Below are positions 44,065 to 51,426 of a DNA stretch of 64,000 nt, piece by piece; the stretch's first letter is position 1; each line of letters begins with the position of its first letter. The position numbers were made by a program, and so were the translations under genes. The stretch spans positions 77,761 to 141,760 of the forward strand of contig NZ_BAPT01000007.1 of assembly GCF_025995235.1 (NCBI RefSeq), given 5' to 3'. The notes under the pieces are model-generated. The model searched no databases and was not told the origin of the DNA. It saw nothing but the letters and a program-made list of their open reading frames with translations. The stretch is from Ameyamaea chiangmaiensis (GTDB lineage Bacteria > Pseudomonadota > Alphaproteobacteria > Acetobacterales > Acetobacteraceae).

Positions 44065-46113
44065 ATGAGTTTCAGTCCTCAAGAGACCCAACCGCCCCAG
44101 AAAGCCGCCCGCCGGATGACCGAGACCGTTGTTCCCTACACGCTTCATCGCCTCAGTTCCCGCGTCGAGGAAGACCAGGCACTCCGCCGTACCCAGGAGT
44201 CTCGTGGGCTGGTGCAGGGACAGGACTACGCGTTTCATACACGGCATGAGTATTTCCCATGGTGTGACGTCGATCTTCTCTCGCCTCGACCGGTCAGCCG
44301 CATCACACTTGAAAACACGCATTTCGATCCACAGAACCTGCAACAGTTCTCGCTTCTGGGCTCCGACGATGGGATCCATTGGACGCCTCTCTACGCCCAC
44401 ACGGACTGGACCATTCCCGACCATCATCACGATTTCAGAATTGAGGTCGTACTCCCGGCCCCCCGTATGGCGCGTTTTCTTCGGGTACGCGTCGACGCTC
44501 TCGGATGTCTGCATCTGCGCGGCCTGACGGTACTGGCCTCCGACACCCTCGTTCCCACCGCTCACGATACGCGCGGCCCCGATAGCGTCGTATTCGCCAC
44601 TAATTTCAATGAGTCAGATGAATTTCTGGACGATTACATCGACAATTTTCTGTCTTATTCCTCAGAATCATGCCGACTGGTCGTGAATTTTCCTGCCGGA
44701 CGCACCATTCCGCCGTCACATTTTGCCCAACATACCCGGATATCGCTTTTCAACGGCAGCATAGAACGCTCAAAGTGGGGTATCAGTCTTCTTCTGGGAC
44801 ATTCCGAATCCTTTCAACATGCGAAGACGGTTTTCGGAACCTTCGATTATTTTTGTACCATGGCTTCGAACAGCCTGTTCGTGCGACCGGTCAATATAGA
44901 CGCAGCGATTGCCCTGCTACCCCTACGCGCACGCGTTCCCATCGGCTGCGAGCGAAACTACAATCCAGATATCGACGTCGATTCCGGCACGGTGCCGCAC
45001 GGTGGCACATGGGCCTGGAAAGGCTTGCAACTGGCGGCGGAAGCACGTGACTTCATGCGCGACGTCTTCGGCATCGAGCGCTATTCCGCCACACAGATCG
45101 AAGGCCTGTTCGCGACGACCGAGGACTGGGCCGTGGTGTTCGACCGCCATGACGACCTGGTCCAACTCGGCCGCGTGCTGGACACATGCCGCAGTGAATC
45201 CCACGCCCTAATGGCCCTCGAAGAGTGCCTGCCGCCAACCCTGTTCGAGGCGTATGGCAGCGGACGCTACACGCACTTGTGCCGCGTGCTGTGGCATCAC
45301 CACCGAGCAATCACGCTGGCCGAACTTCTTGCCATGCCCCCCCGGCTGCCCGACCACATCAGCGCGTTGAAATGGTTCCAGCGCGACCGGCACGATCTGA
45401 ATACTGCCCTCGTGGTCACCGGAAATGGCCGCGCCCTGCTCGATCTTCTGCATGCGGCCGCCAGTCCCACCATTCCCGTCGACGCACCACCGCCGTTGCG
45501 CCTGACACAAATCCTGACGCACGGCAGCAGCAGCGGCCTTCGCTCCCAGCCGCTCTCGCAGCGTTACTGGCGCGACCGGCCCGGGGCGCCCCGCCGCCAG
45601 TTGATCACCACCGGCAACTGCCGGGCGACGCGGCAACGCGCCGCGATCGAGCTCAATACGGACGCCGGCCTCCCCGACTCCATTCTCTGGTATGAAGACA
45701 CGTCGCACCGCGTGCAGGGGTCAGTCCTGATCACCGAAACAGACCGTACCCGCCTGCAGGCATCTCTCAGAGCATGGAACGACGATGGCACACACGTGTC
45801 CGCCGACACCCTCGAAGCGTATCTCTATTTACCCCTGAGTGGCTCGACCCGCGTCCTTCGAATCACCGATCCCCGTCGGCAGACGCGGTCGCTGTTTCTC
45901 CAACAGATAATGCCCGTGATCACACGCGTGGGAGATTTTTTCTACGAGGCCCTACCCTCCGACCCACGCCAGACGGATCACGGCACAACCTACGACCTTC
46001 CGGTCAATCGCCAGGACGATGCAATCCCGGCGTGGCTCGGCCTGCCTCTCTTCGCGCGAACAGACTTGCGAATCGAGATCGAAATCCTCACCGATCATGG
46101 AGCGTTACGCTGA
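44065..46113 (+). CDS. Discoidin-like/GT14-like surface glycan protein 2
   Basis: A 682-residue paralogue of the protein at 35279. Matching blocks include EYFPWCDVDL, CRLVVNFPAGRTIPPSHF, KWGISLLLGHSESFQHA, YFCTMASNSLFVRP, YSATQIEGLFATTEDWAVVFDR and MALEECLPPTLFEAYGSGRYTHL. The N-terminal half is again discoidin-like and the middle GT14-like. The two proteins differ widely elsewhere, so the duplication is old or they came separately. ATG 44065 is chosen; TTG 44038 and ATG 44116 are alternatives and none has a strong ribosome site. Codon use is less GC-rich than in the core genes, a sign of transfer. Confidence 0.68.
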   Translation: MSFSPQETQPPQKAARRMTETVVPYTLHRLSSRVEEDQALRRTQESRGLVQGQDYAFHTRHEYFPWCDVDLLSPRPVSRITLENTHFDPQNLQQFSLLGSDDGIHWTPLYAHTDWTIPDHHHDFRIEVVLPAPRMARFLRVRVDALGCLHLRGLTVLASDTLVPTAHDTRGPDSVVFATNFNESDEFLDDYIDNFLSYSSESCRLVVNFPAGRTIPPSHFAQHTRISLFNGSIERSKWGISLLLGHSESFQHAKTVFGTFDYFCTMASNSLFVRPVNIDAAIALLPLRARVPIGCERNYNPDIDVDSGTVPHGGTWAWKGLQLAAEARDFMRDVFGIERYSATQIEGLFATTEDWAVVFDRHDDLVQLGRVLDTCRSESHALMALEECLPPTLFEAYGSGRYTHLCRVLWHHHRAITLAELLAMPPRLPDHISALKWFQRDRHDLNTALVVTGNGRALLDLLHAAASPTIPVDAPPPLRLTQILTHGSSSGLRSQPLSQRYWRDRPGAPRRQLITTGNCRATRQRAAIELNTDAGLPDSILWYEDTSHRVQGSVLITETDRTRLQASLRAWNDDGTHVSADTLEAYLYLPLSGSTRVLRITDPRRQTRSLFLQQIMPVITRVGDFFYEALPSDPRQTDHGTTYDLPVNRQDDAIPAWLGLPLFARTDLRIEIEILTDHGALR

Positions 46114-46480
46114 CGTCCCCACGCAGGGATTTTTTTCGAGCGGGGGAACGACGGAGACGCGCAACGCGTCATCTCCGGATCCTATGTCGAACTGAAGCTC
46201 ATCGCGCTCGGTGCGCATGCTCGCAAGACGGCGAATGCCGCGCTGACGGATCCCCGCATTCACAATAGCACAGGGAAGGTTTTTGGCGTGCCCGCCGCCG
46301 CTGACGAATCCGCTGTCGCGCCACAGGCGATCCTGTTGCGCTGCCCGCAGGAACCAGTCTCGCCCGATCACAGTCGCCGGCCGAAGAAAAACCAGTTCCC
46401 TGTTCAGCGGTGGCTGTCTGGGACACGATTGTGATCGGTCTTAGACTTTATTTTATTTATCGAATATCTTGGGAATTTAC
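46114..46480. other. Gap after the island, possible gene remnant
   Basis: The frame of the preceding gene stays open for about 105 codons past its TGA, reading GSYVELKLIALGAHARKTA and later SAVAPQAILLRCPQEP, with GC-rich third positions as in real genes. There is no good start or ribosome site and no family match. It may be the tail of a broken gene. The last 50 bases before the tRNA are AT-rich. Confidence 0.35.
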
Positions 46481-46556
46481 TGGTGGAGCCAATCGGAATC
46501 GAACCGACGACCTCCTGAATGCCATTCAGGCGCTCTCCCAACTGAGCTATGGCCCC
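46481..46556 (-). tRNA. tRNA-Ala (anticodon GGC)
   Basis: A 76-base cloverleaf on the minus strand, starting GGGGCCATAGCTCAGTTGGG, with the anticodon stem CCTGA/TCAGG around ATGGCAT (anticodon GGC), the TTCGATTC T-loop region and an encoded CCA. It lies downstream of maf on the same strand and at the edge of the accessory island. Confidence 0.97.
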
Positions 46557-46637
46557 ACCGAAGCCCCGGGTTTGGGTATTCCCGACGCGTGTTGGCGGGG
46601 TATAGCGACGGACGCGATGGCTGACAAGCCGGAAAAT

Positions 46638-47279
46638 TCAGATCGGCGCGGCATGAAGATCGCGCAGCGCGGCAAGCAGGGGCAACATCGGCAGGCCCAG
46701 GATCGCGCTATGGTCGCCCTCGATCGCCTCGAACAGATGGACACCCGGTCCTTCCAGACGATAGGCCCCGACACTGGCCAACACGGCGTCTCCCTCCATC
46801 GCCAGATAAGCGTCCAGACACGCGTCTGAAAATGACCTCATCCTCAGCGACGGCCGCGCGACGTGACGCCAGAGTACGTCGGTCCCCCGGCAAACGACAA
46901 TCGCGGTATGCAGGTGATGCGTCCGCCCCCGCAGGGCCAGCAGATGCCGACGCGCCTGAGCGCGATCCGCAGGCTTGTCGAACCGTTGTTCGCCGAGCGC
47001 CAGAATCTGGTCCGCCCCGATGACAAGAGTTCCATCCGAAGACGCAACAGCCCGTGCCTTCGCCTCGGCCAGCGCGCACGCCGTCTCATCGACGCCAGCC
47101 CCCTGCTCCCTGCACATGCGCTTGATCATGTCCTCATCGACGCCCGAGGACCGCACGCGGACGGCAATTCCAGCGGCCTGAAGGAGATGCCGACGGATTT
47201 CCGATTGACTCGCCAGCAGGACTGGCGGGTACGACCCCAGTACTGGAGTCGCCTTTAGTACTACAGAATCGTCGTTCAT
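46638..47279 (-). CDS. maf: Maf-family nucleotide pyrophosphatase
   Basis: A 213-residue Maf protein. LLASQSEIRRHLLQAAGI is the Maf N-terminal signature (usually ASxSPRR), then ALAEAKARAVA, VIGADQIL and the late GAYRLEG. The family hydrolyses non-canonical nucleoside triphosphates such as dTTP/UTP or modified forms. ATG 47279 lies at the edge of the candidate origin, and two AGTACT repeats (47239, 47257) fall in its first codons. In other alphaproteobacteria maf is also found near the origin. Confidence 0.92.
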   Translation of the reverse strand: MNDDSVVLKATPVLGSYPPVLLASQSEIRRHLLQAAGIAVRVRSSGVDEDMIKRMCREQGAGVDETACALAEAKARAVASSDGTLVIGADQILALGEQRFDKPADRAQARRHLLALRGRTHHLHTAIVVCRGTDVLWRHVARPSLRMRSFSDACLDAYLAMEGDAVLASVGAYRLEGPGVHLFEAIEGDHSAILGLPMLPLLAALRDLHAAPI

Positions 47280-47429
47280 CGAGTCGATCGCCTCCCGGCC
47301 ATGTTGAAACCCGCCATCAGGCCCGTGAGTACTGTCGCGAGTACTGGGGTACATGGGGACAGTACGCCTGACCGACGCCACCCGTACCGAGTACCGTGCA
47401 TAACAGACGCGCACGTCAGCGGTGTGAGT

Positions 47430-47459
47430 TGTACACAGCCTCGGTTGGGGAAAAACGGG
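47430..47459 (+). repeat. Direct repeat copy 1 in candidate origin
   Basis: TGTACACAG, a seven-base spacer, then GGGGAAAAACGGG. A second copy with a two-base spacer lies at 47500-47524 and a weaker third near 47553. Confidence 0.8.
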
Positions 47460-47499
47460 ATAACACGTAAAAACCTTTCTGTATCAACGCGCCAGCATC

Positions 47500-47524
47500 T
47501 GTACACAGGCGGGGAAAAACGGGG
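47500..47524 (+). repeat. Direct repeat copy 2 in candidate origin
   Basis: TGTACACAG, two bases, then GGGGAAAAACGGGG, matching copy 1 in both blocks. The different spacing suggests two separate binding sites rather than one long repeat. Confidence 0.8.
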
Positions 47525-47699
47525 TACATTTTCGGAAACCCGGGTACCACACTGCCCACAGGGAACAACGATCATCCTCTCCTTTTCTTTCTTCTTTTCT
47601 TTTTGAAAGGGAGAGGGTCAGGTTCGGGGCGATGACGAACGCGCCGCTTTCCTGTAGGACCGTCGGCACTCATTCAGACCAGACGGGAAAGCACCGACC

Positions 47700-48761
47700 A
47701 TGCCGATCTCCGACAAGCCGCTGCTGCGCGTCCTCAACGGCGAATCCGTCTGGCCGCCGCCACTATGGCTGATGCGACAGGCCGGCCGCTACCTACCGGA
47801 GTTCCGGGCACTGCGGGAAAAGGCCGATTTCCTGACGCGATGCCTGACCCCCGATATCGCCACCGAGATCACGCTCCAGCCCATTCGTCGCTTCGCGATG
47901 GACGGCGCGATCCTGTTTTCCGACATCCTGATCCTTCCCTGGGCGCTGGGCCAATCGCTGGAGTTCATCGAAGGGCGGGGCCCGGTGCTGCCGCCGATCC
48001 GGTCGGCCACCGATCTCGACCGGCTCGACGCTGCGCGTGTGCCCGAAAGGACCGCACCGGTGATGGAAGCCCTGGCACGCCTGCGCGCGACACTGGACGG
48101 TGACGGCTCCATCGGCGCGGCCAAGGGGGGGGCGGTGACGTTGCTGGGATTCGCCGGCTCGCCCTTCACGGTCGCGTGCTACATGGTCGATGGGGGCGGC
48201 GCACGGGAATTCCCGGCCACACGCTCCATGGCCTATCGCGATCCGGCCCTGTTCGACCGGCTGATCGACCTCCTGACACGCACCACCGCCGACATGCTCT
48301 GTGCCCAGATCGAGGCCGGGGCCGAAGCCGTGATGCTGTTCGACAGTTGGGCTGGCCTTTTGCCGCCCACCCTGTTCCGCCGTTATGTCATCGCGCCGAC
48401 CCGCGCCATCGTGGCGGAAATCAACCGCCGCCATCCCAACGTGCGCATTGTCGGCTTCCCACGTCTGGGAGGCGTCATGATCGGCGAATACGCACGTGAA
48501 ACCGGAGTGAACGTCGTCGCTATCGACACCGGGGCGGACATGCGCATGGCCACCAGCCTGATTCCCCCCCATGTCGGGGTGCAGGGCAATCTGGATCCGC
48601 TTCTGGTCGTCGAAGGCGGCGACGTCATGGTGCATGAAGCCAAGGCCCTGCGGGATTCGATGCGCGGATTGCCGTTCGTCTTCAATCTGGGTCATGGCGT
48701 GGTACCCCAGACACCGCCCGAACATGTGGGCGCCTTGGTCGAGGCAGTACGAGCGGTCTGA
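47700..48761 (+). CDS. hemE: Uroporphyrinogen decarboxylase
   Basis: A 353-residue HemE. PPPLWLMRQAGRYLPEFRALR is the signature, and the catalytic Asp lies in LFSDILILPWALG; FAGSPFTVACYMVDG, FDSWAGLL and FNLGHGVVPQTPPEHV complete the family pattern. It decarboxylates uroporphyrinogen III to coproporphyrinogen III in haem synthesis. It is the first gene downstream of the candidate origin and overlaps the next ATG by one base, forming a unit with hemJ. Confidence 0.97.
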   Translation: MPISDKPLLRVLNGESVWPPPLWLMRQAGRYLPEFRALREKADFLTRCLTPDIATEITLQPIRRFAMDGAILFSDILILPWALGQSLEFIEGRGPVLPPIRSATDLDRLDAARVPERTAPVMEALARLRATLDGDGSIGAAKGGAVTLLGFAGSPFTVACYMVDGGGAREFPATRSMAYRDPALFDRLIDLLTRTTADMLCAQIEAGAEAVMLFDSWAGLLPPTLFRRYVIAPTRAIVAEINRRHPNVRIVGFPRLGGVMIGEYARETGVNVVAIDTGADMRMATSLIPPHVGVQGNLDPLLVVEGGDVMVHEAKALRDSMRGLPFVFNLGHGVVPQTPPEHVGALVEAVRAV

Positions 48762-49453
48762 TGACGACGAAGCCGACACCGCGCCTCGTGATCTTCGATT
48801 GCGACGGTGTGTTGATCGACAGCGAGGGTCCGTCCTGCCGTCTGATCGCCCGCGATGTGCGCGGCCGGGGAGGGGACCTCGACGATGAACGCGCACTGGA
48901 TTTCGCCGGCATGTCACTGACCGAAATCCGCGAACGCCTGAACGGCAGCGGAACCATCGCCCTTCCGGACGACTGGGTAGCCAAAATCCAGGAACAATTG
49001 GTGGAACTGATGGGCCAGGAGGCCCGCGCCATCGACGGGGCCGAGGCAATGGTGGCGGCCGTCATCGCCATGGGTCTGCCGGTGCGTGTCGGCTCGAACA
49101 GTTCCATGGCGGAAATGGCCGCCAAGTTCGAGCGCGTGCGTTTCGCCGGTGCCCTGGACGGGCGAACCCACTCCGCACGTGACATGGGCGCCCCCAAGCC
49201 CGCGCCGAACGTGTTCCTCCACGCCGCGCGACAGGAACAGGTTCCGCCCGACGCCTGCGTCGTGCTCGAGGATTCCGACACCGGGCTGGCGGCCGCGCAC
49301 GCTGCGGGAATGACCTGCGTCCTGCTCCGCGCCGCCGCCGAACCGGTCCCGGTCTGGGCAAAGACATGGCCCGACCTGCATCGCATCACCCACCCGGACG
49401 CGTTCGCCCCGCTTCTGCACCGGTTGTGCGCCCAACGTCGGCAGGCGGCATGA
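48761..49453 (+). CDS. HAD-family phosphatase (phosphoglycolate phosphatase/beta-phosphoglucomutase-like)
   Basis: A 230-residue HAD hydrolase with a helical cap. Motifs are IFDCDGVLIDSE (nucleophile Asp), RVGSNSSMAEM (motif II), KPAPNVFLHAA (motif III Lys) and VVLEDSDTGLAAAHAAGM (motif IV). The substrate is a small phosphorylated metabolite that cannot be named. It overlaps hemE by one base and hemJ by four, so it is translated with the haem genes, which is unexpected for a sugar phosphatase. Confidence 0.88.
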   Translation: MTTKPTPRLVIFDCDGVLIDSEGPSCRLIARDVRGRGGDLDDERALDFAGMSLTEIRERLNGSGTIALPDDWVAKIQEQLVELMGQEARAIDGAEAMVAAVIAMGLPVRVGSNSSMAEMAAKFERVRFAGALDGRTHSARDMGAPKPAPNVFLHAARQEQVPPDACVVLEDSDTGLAAAHAAGMTCVLLRAAAEPVPVWAKTWPDLHRITHPDAFAPLLHRLCAQRRQAA

Positions 49454-49893
49454 TCGTGCTTCTGCCTTGGGCTCGATGGATCCTTGCCCTGCACGTGATC
49501 GCCGTCATCGCGTGGATGAGCGGCCTGTTCTACCTGCCGCGGCTCTTCGTTTATCATTGTGAGACCGCGCCCGGCTCGACAGAGAGCGAGCGGTTCAAGG
49601 TGATGGAGCGCCGTCTGCTACGCGCGATCATCAACCCCGCCATGGTGGTGGCGTTCGCCTGTGGCGCGGCGCTGGCGGCGACACCGGGGCTGATCGACTG
49701 GTCCGCCGGCTGGTGGCACGCCAAGCTGGCCGGCGTGATCGGCATGTTCGCTTTCCACGGTGCCTGCGCCCGCTGGCGCCGCGCCTTCGCCGACGATCGC
49801 AACACCCGGTCGGCACGCTTCTATCGCCTCGCCAACGAGGTGCCGACGCTTCTGATGATCCTGATCGTGGTGATGATCATCGTCCGACCGTGA
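49450..49893 (+). CDS. hemJ: Protoporphyrinogen oxidase HemJ
   Basis: A 147-residue, four-helix membrane protein. LHVIAVIAWMSGLFYLPRLFVYH is the conserved first helix, with the His and Arg/Tyr residues of HemJ, then VMERRLLRAIINPAM and WWHAKLAGV. HemJ oxidises protoporphyrinogen IX with the quinone pool in many alphaproteobacteria that lack HemG and HemY. ATG 49450 overlaps the HAD stop as ATGA. With hemE it covers two haem steps; hemH is at 60-61 kb. Confidence 0.94.
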   Translation: MIVLLPWARWILALHVIAVIAWMSGLFYLPRLFVYHCETAPGSTESERFKVMERRLLRAIINPAMVVAFACGAALAATPGLIDWSAGWWHAKLAGVIGMFAFHGACARWRRAFADDRNTRSARFYRLANEVPTLLMILIVVMIIVRP

Positions 49894-49984
49894 CTGGATG
49901 GGCGTGAAAAGCCCACGTTCGGCCATCGTCGGGTCGGATCGGTTCTGGTAGGATGGCGGGTCAGAGCAAGAGTTGGGAGCGCGC

Positions 49985-51406
49985 GTGACGACACCCCCGA
50001 CGCCACGTCAGGCGCATTTCTGCACCGGCGATATCAGGCGGCATGTGATTGTGATGGCGGGGACCGGGACCATCGGCCTGATGGCCGTATTTCTCGTCGA
50101 CCTGCTGAATTTCACGTATATTTCGTGGCTGCACCGGCCGGAACTGACCGCGGCCATCGGCTTCGCCGGCGCGCTGGGCTATCTGCAGATCGCCGTCTCG
50201 ATCGGCATGACGATCGGCCTCGGCGCGGCGGTAGGGCGCCAGATCGGTGCACGCCAGCACGACGCGGTGCGCCTGACCGCATCGTCGTTCCTGATCGTGA
50301 TGACGCTTGTCTCCCTCGCGCTGGGGTGCCTGACGGCTGTGTTCTCCACCCCACTTCTGGCGCTCATCGGCGCGCGGGGCGAGACGCTCCGACAGGCGGC
50401 GGGGTTTCTGCACGTCGTCTCGCCGGCGCTGCCGCTGGTGGCGCTCGGCATGGGGTTTTCGGCCCTGATGCGCACAAGCGGCGATGCGCGACGGTCGATG
50501 AACGTCACGCTCGCCGGGGCTATGATGTCGGCCTGTCTCGACCCGGTGATGATCTTCGGGCTGCATCTCGACCTCATGGGTGCGGCCATCAGCACCGTCA
50601 TCTCCCGTGCCCTGACGATGATGCTCGGCTATCGCGGGCTTAGACCGCACGACATGCTCCGCTGGCCCGGCTGGACGGACATTCCACGCCATGCCCGGCC
50701 TGTGGGCGTCGTGGCAGGCCCGGCAATCCTCACCAACCTCGCAACCCCGGTCGCGGGTGCCTACGTGACCAACGCGATGGCACGGTTCGGCACCGACGCG
50801 GTGGCCGGCCAGGCGACGGTCGAGCGTATCGTGCCCGTGATGTTCGCCTTCGTGTTCGCGCTGACGGGCTCGGTCGGGCCGATCATGTCGCAAAATCTGG
50901 GCGCGGGCCTGATCGGCCGTACGCGTCAGGTGCTCCGTGTCTCGTTGTGGATGGTGGCCGGGTGCGTGGGCCTTGCCTGGATCATTCTGGCGTTGGGCCA
51001 GTCCGCCGTCATTGCGGTGTTTGCCGTCCACGGCGTCGGCATCGCGATCGTTCGTCTGTTCTGCAACTGGACGGTGGCCAGTTACCTGTTCGTCGGCATG
51101 TTGTTCGTCGCCAACAGCGCGTTCAACAATCTGGGCCATCCCCTGTATTCGACGTGGTTCAACTGGGGGCGGGCGACGCTCGGCACCATACCGTTCGTCG
51201 CCCTGGGGCTGCACTACGGACCGCTGGGCGTGATGATCGGGCAGGCGGCGGGCGTCAGCGTGTTCGGCCTGGCCGCCGTGGCGGTGGCGTTTCGTGTGGT
51301 GGGCCAGCTAGGCCCGGGCCCGCACGTCTCCTCCGTGCCGATCGACGTTCCGGCACGCACGCCCGAGGGCGCCCTGATGGAGATGCAGGAACAGGACGAC
51401 GACTGA
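49985..51406 (+). CDS. MATE-family multidrug/cation antiporter
   Basis: A 473-residue, twelve-helix transporter. Two similar halves are visible, with GAAVGRQIGARQ in the first and VGPIMSQNLGAG in the second, and PALPLVALGMGFSALMRTSGDARRSMNVT between. MATE proteins export drugs or metabolites in exchange for Na+ or H+. GTG 49985 follows GGGAG. A hydrophilic tail ends EMQEQDDD. The next gene converges. Confidence 0.9.
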   Translation: MTTPPTPRQAHFCTGDIRRHVIVMAGTGTIGLMAVFLVDLLNFTYISWLHRPELTAAIGFAGALGYLQIAVSIGMTIGLGAAVGRQIGARQHDAVRLTASSFLIVMTLVSLALGCLTAVFSTPLLALIGARGETLRQAAGFLHVVSPALPLVALGMGFSALMRTSGDARRSMNVTLAGAMMSACLDPVMIFGLHLDLMGAAISTVISRALTMMLGYRGLRPHDMLRWPGWTDIPRHARPVGVVAGPAILTNLATPVAGAYVTNAMARFGTDAVAGQATVERIVPVMFAFVFALTGSVGPIMSQNLGAGLIGRTRQVLRVSLWMVAGCVGLAWIILALGQSAVIAVFAVHGVGIAIVRLFCNWTVASYLFVGMLFVANSAFNNLGHPLYSTWFNWGRATLGTIPFVALGLHYGPLGVMIGQAAGVSVFGLAAVAVAFRVVGQLGPGPHVSSVPIDVPARTPEGALMEMQEQDDD

Positions 51407-51426
51407 AAGCGCCCGCGACAGGCCGG

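Larger units (their letters stand above)
47280..47699. other. Candidate chromosomal origin of replication (oriC) between maf and hemE
   Basis: A 420-base gene-free gap. It has AGTACT palindromes (47239-47262 inside maf, 47328-47345), two copies of TGTACACAG followed by GGGGAAAAACGGG, DnaA-box-like nonamers TTGTACACA (47429), CTGTACACA (47499), CTGCCCACA (47552) and, reversed, TTATGCACG (47395-47403), and a pyrimidine-rich, low-GC tract CTTTTCTTTCTTCTTTTC near 47582-47604 that could unwind. The Caulobacter and Rickettsia origins lie beside hemE, so position and content agree. Function is inferred. Confidence 0.65.

Noticed and set aside
35279..46113. The two GT14-like genes as a DNA-level duplication or composite transposon
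   Set aside because: Similarity is only at the protein level; no long identical DNA, inverted repeats or transposase are seen.
46105..46371. An 88-codon minus-strand frame after the second GT14-like gene
   Set aside because: No ribosome site or motif; the plus-strand frame over the same bases has better third-position GC.
47220..47400. AGTACT repeats as a CRISPR or mobile-element end
   Set aside because: The repeats are six bases with irregular spacing and no spacers or transposase; origin or regulator sites fit better.
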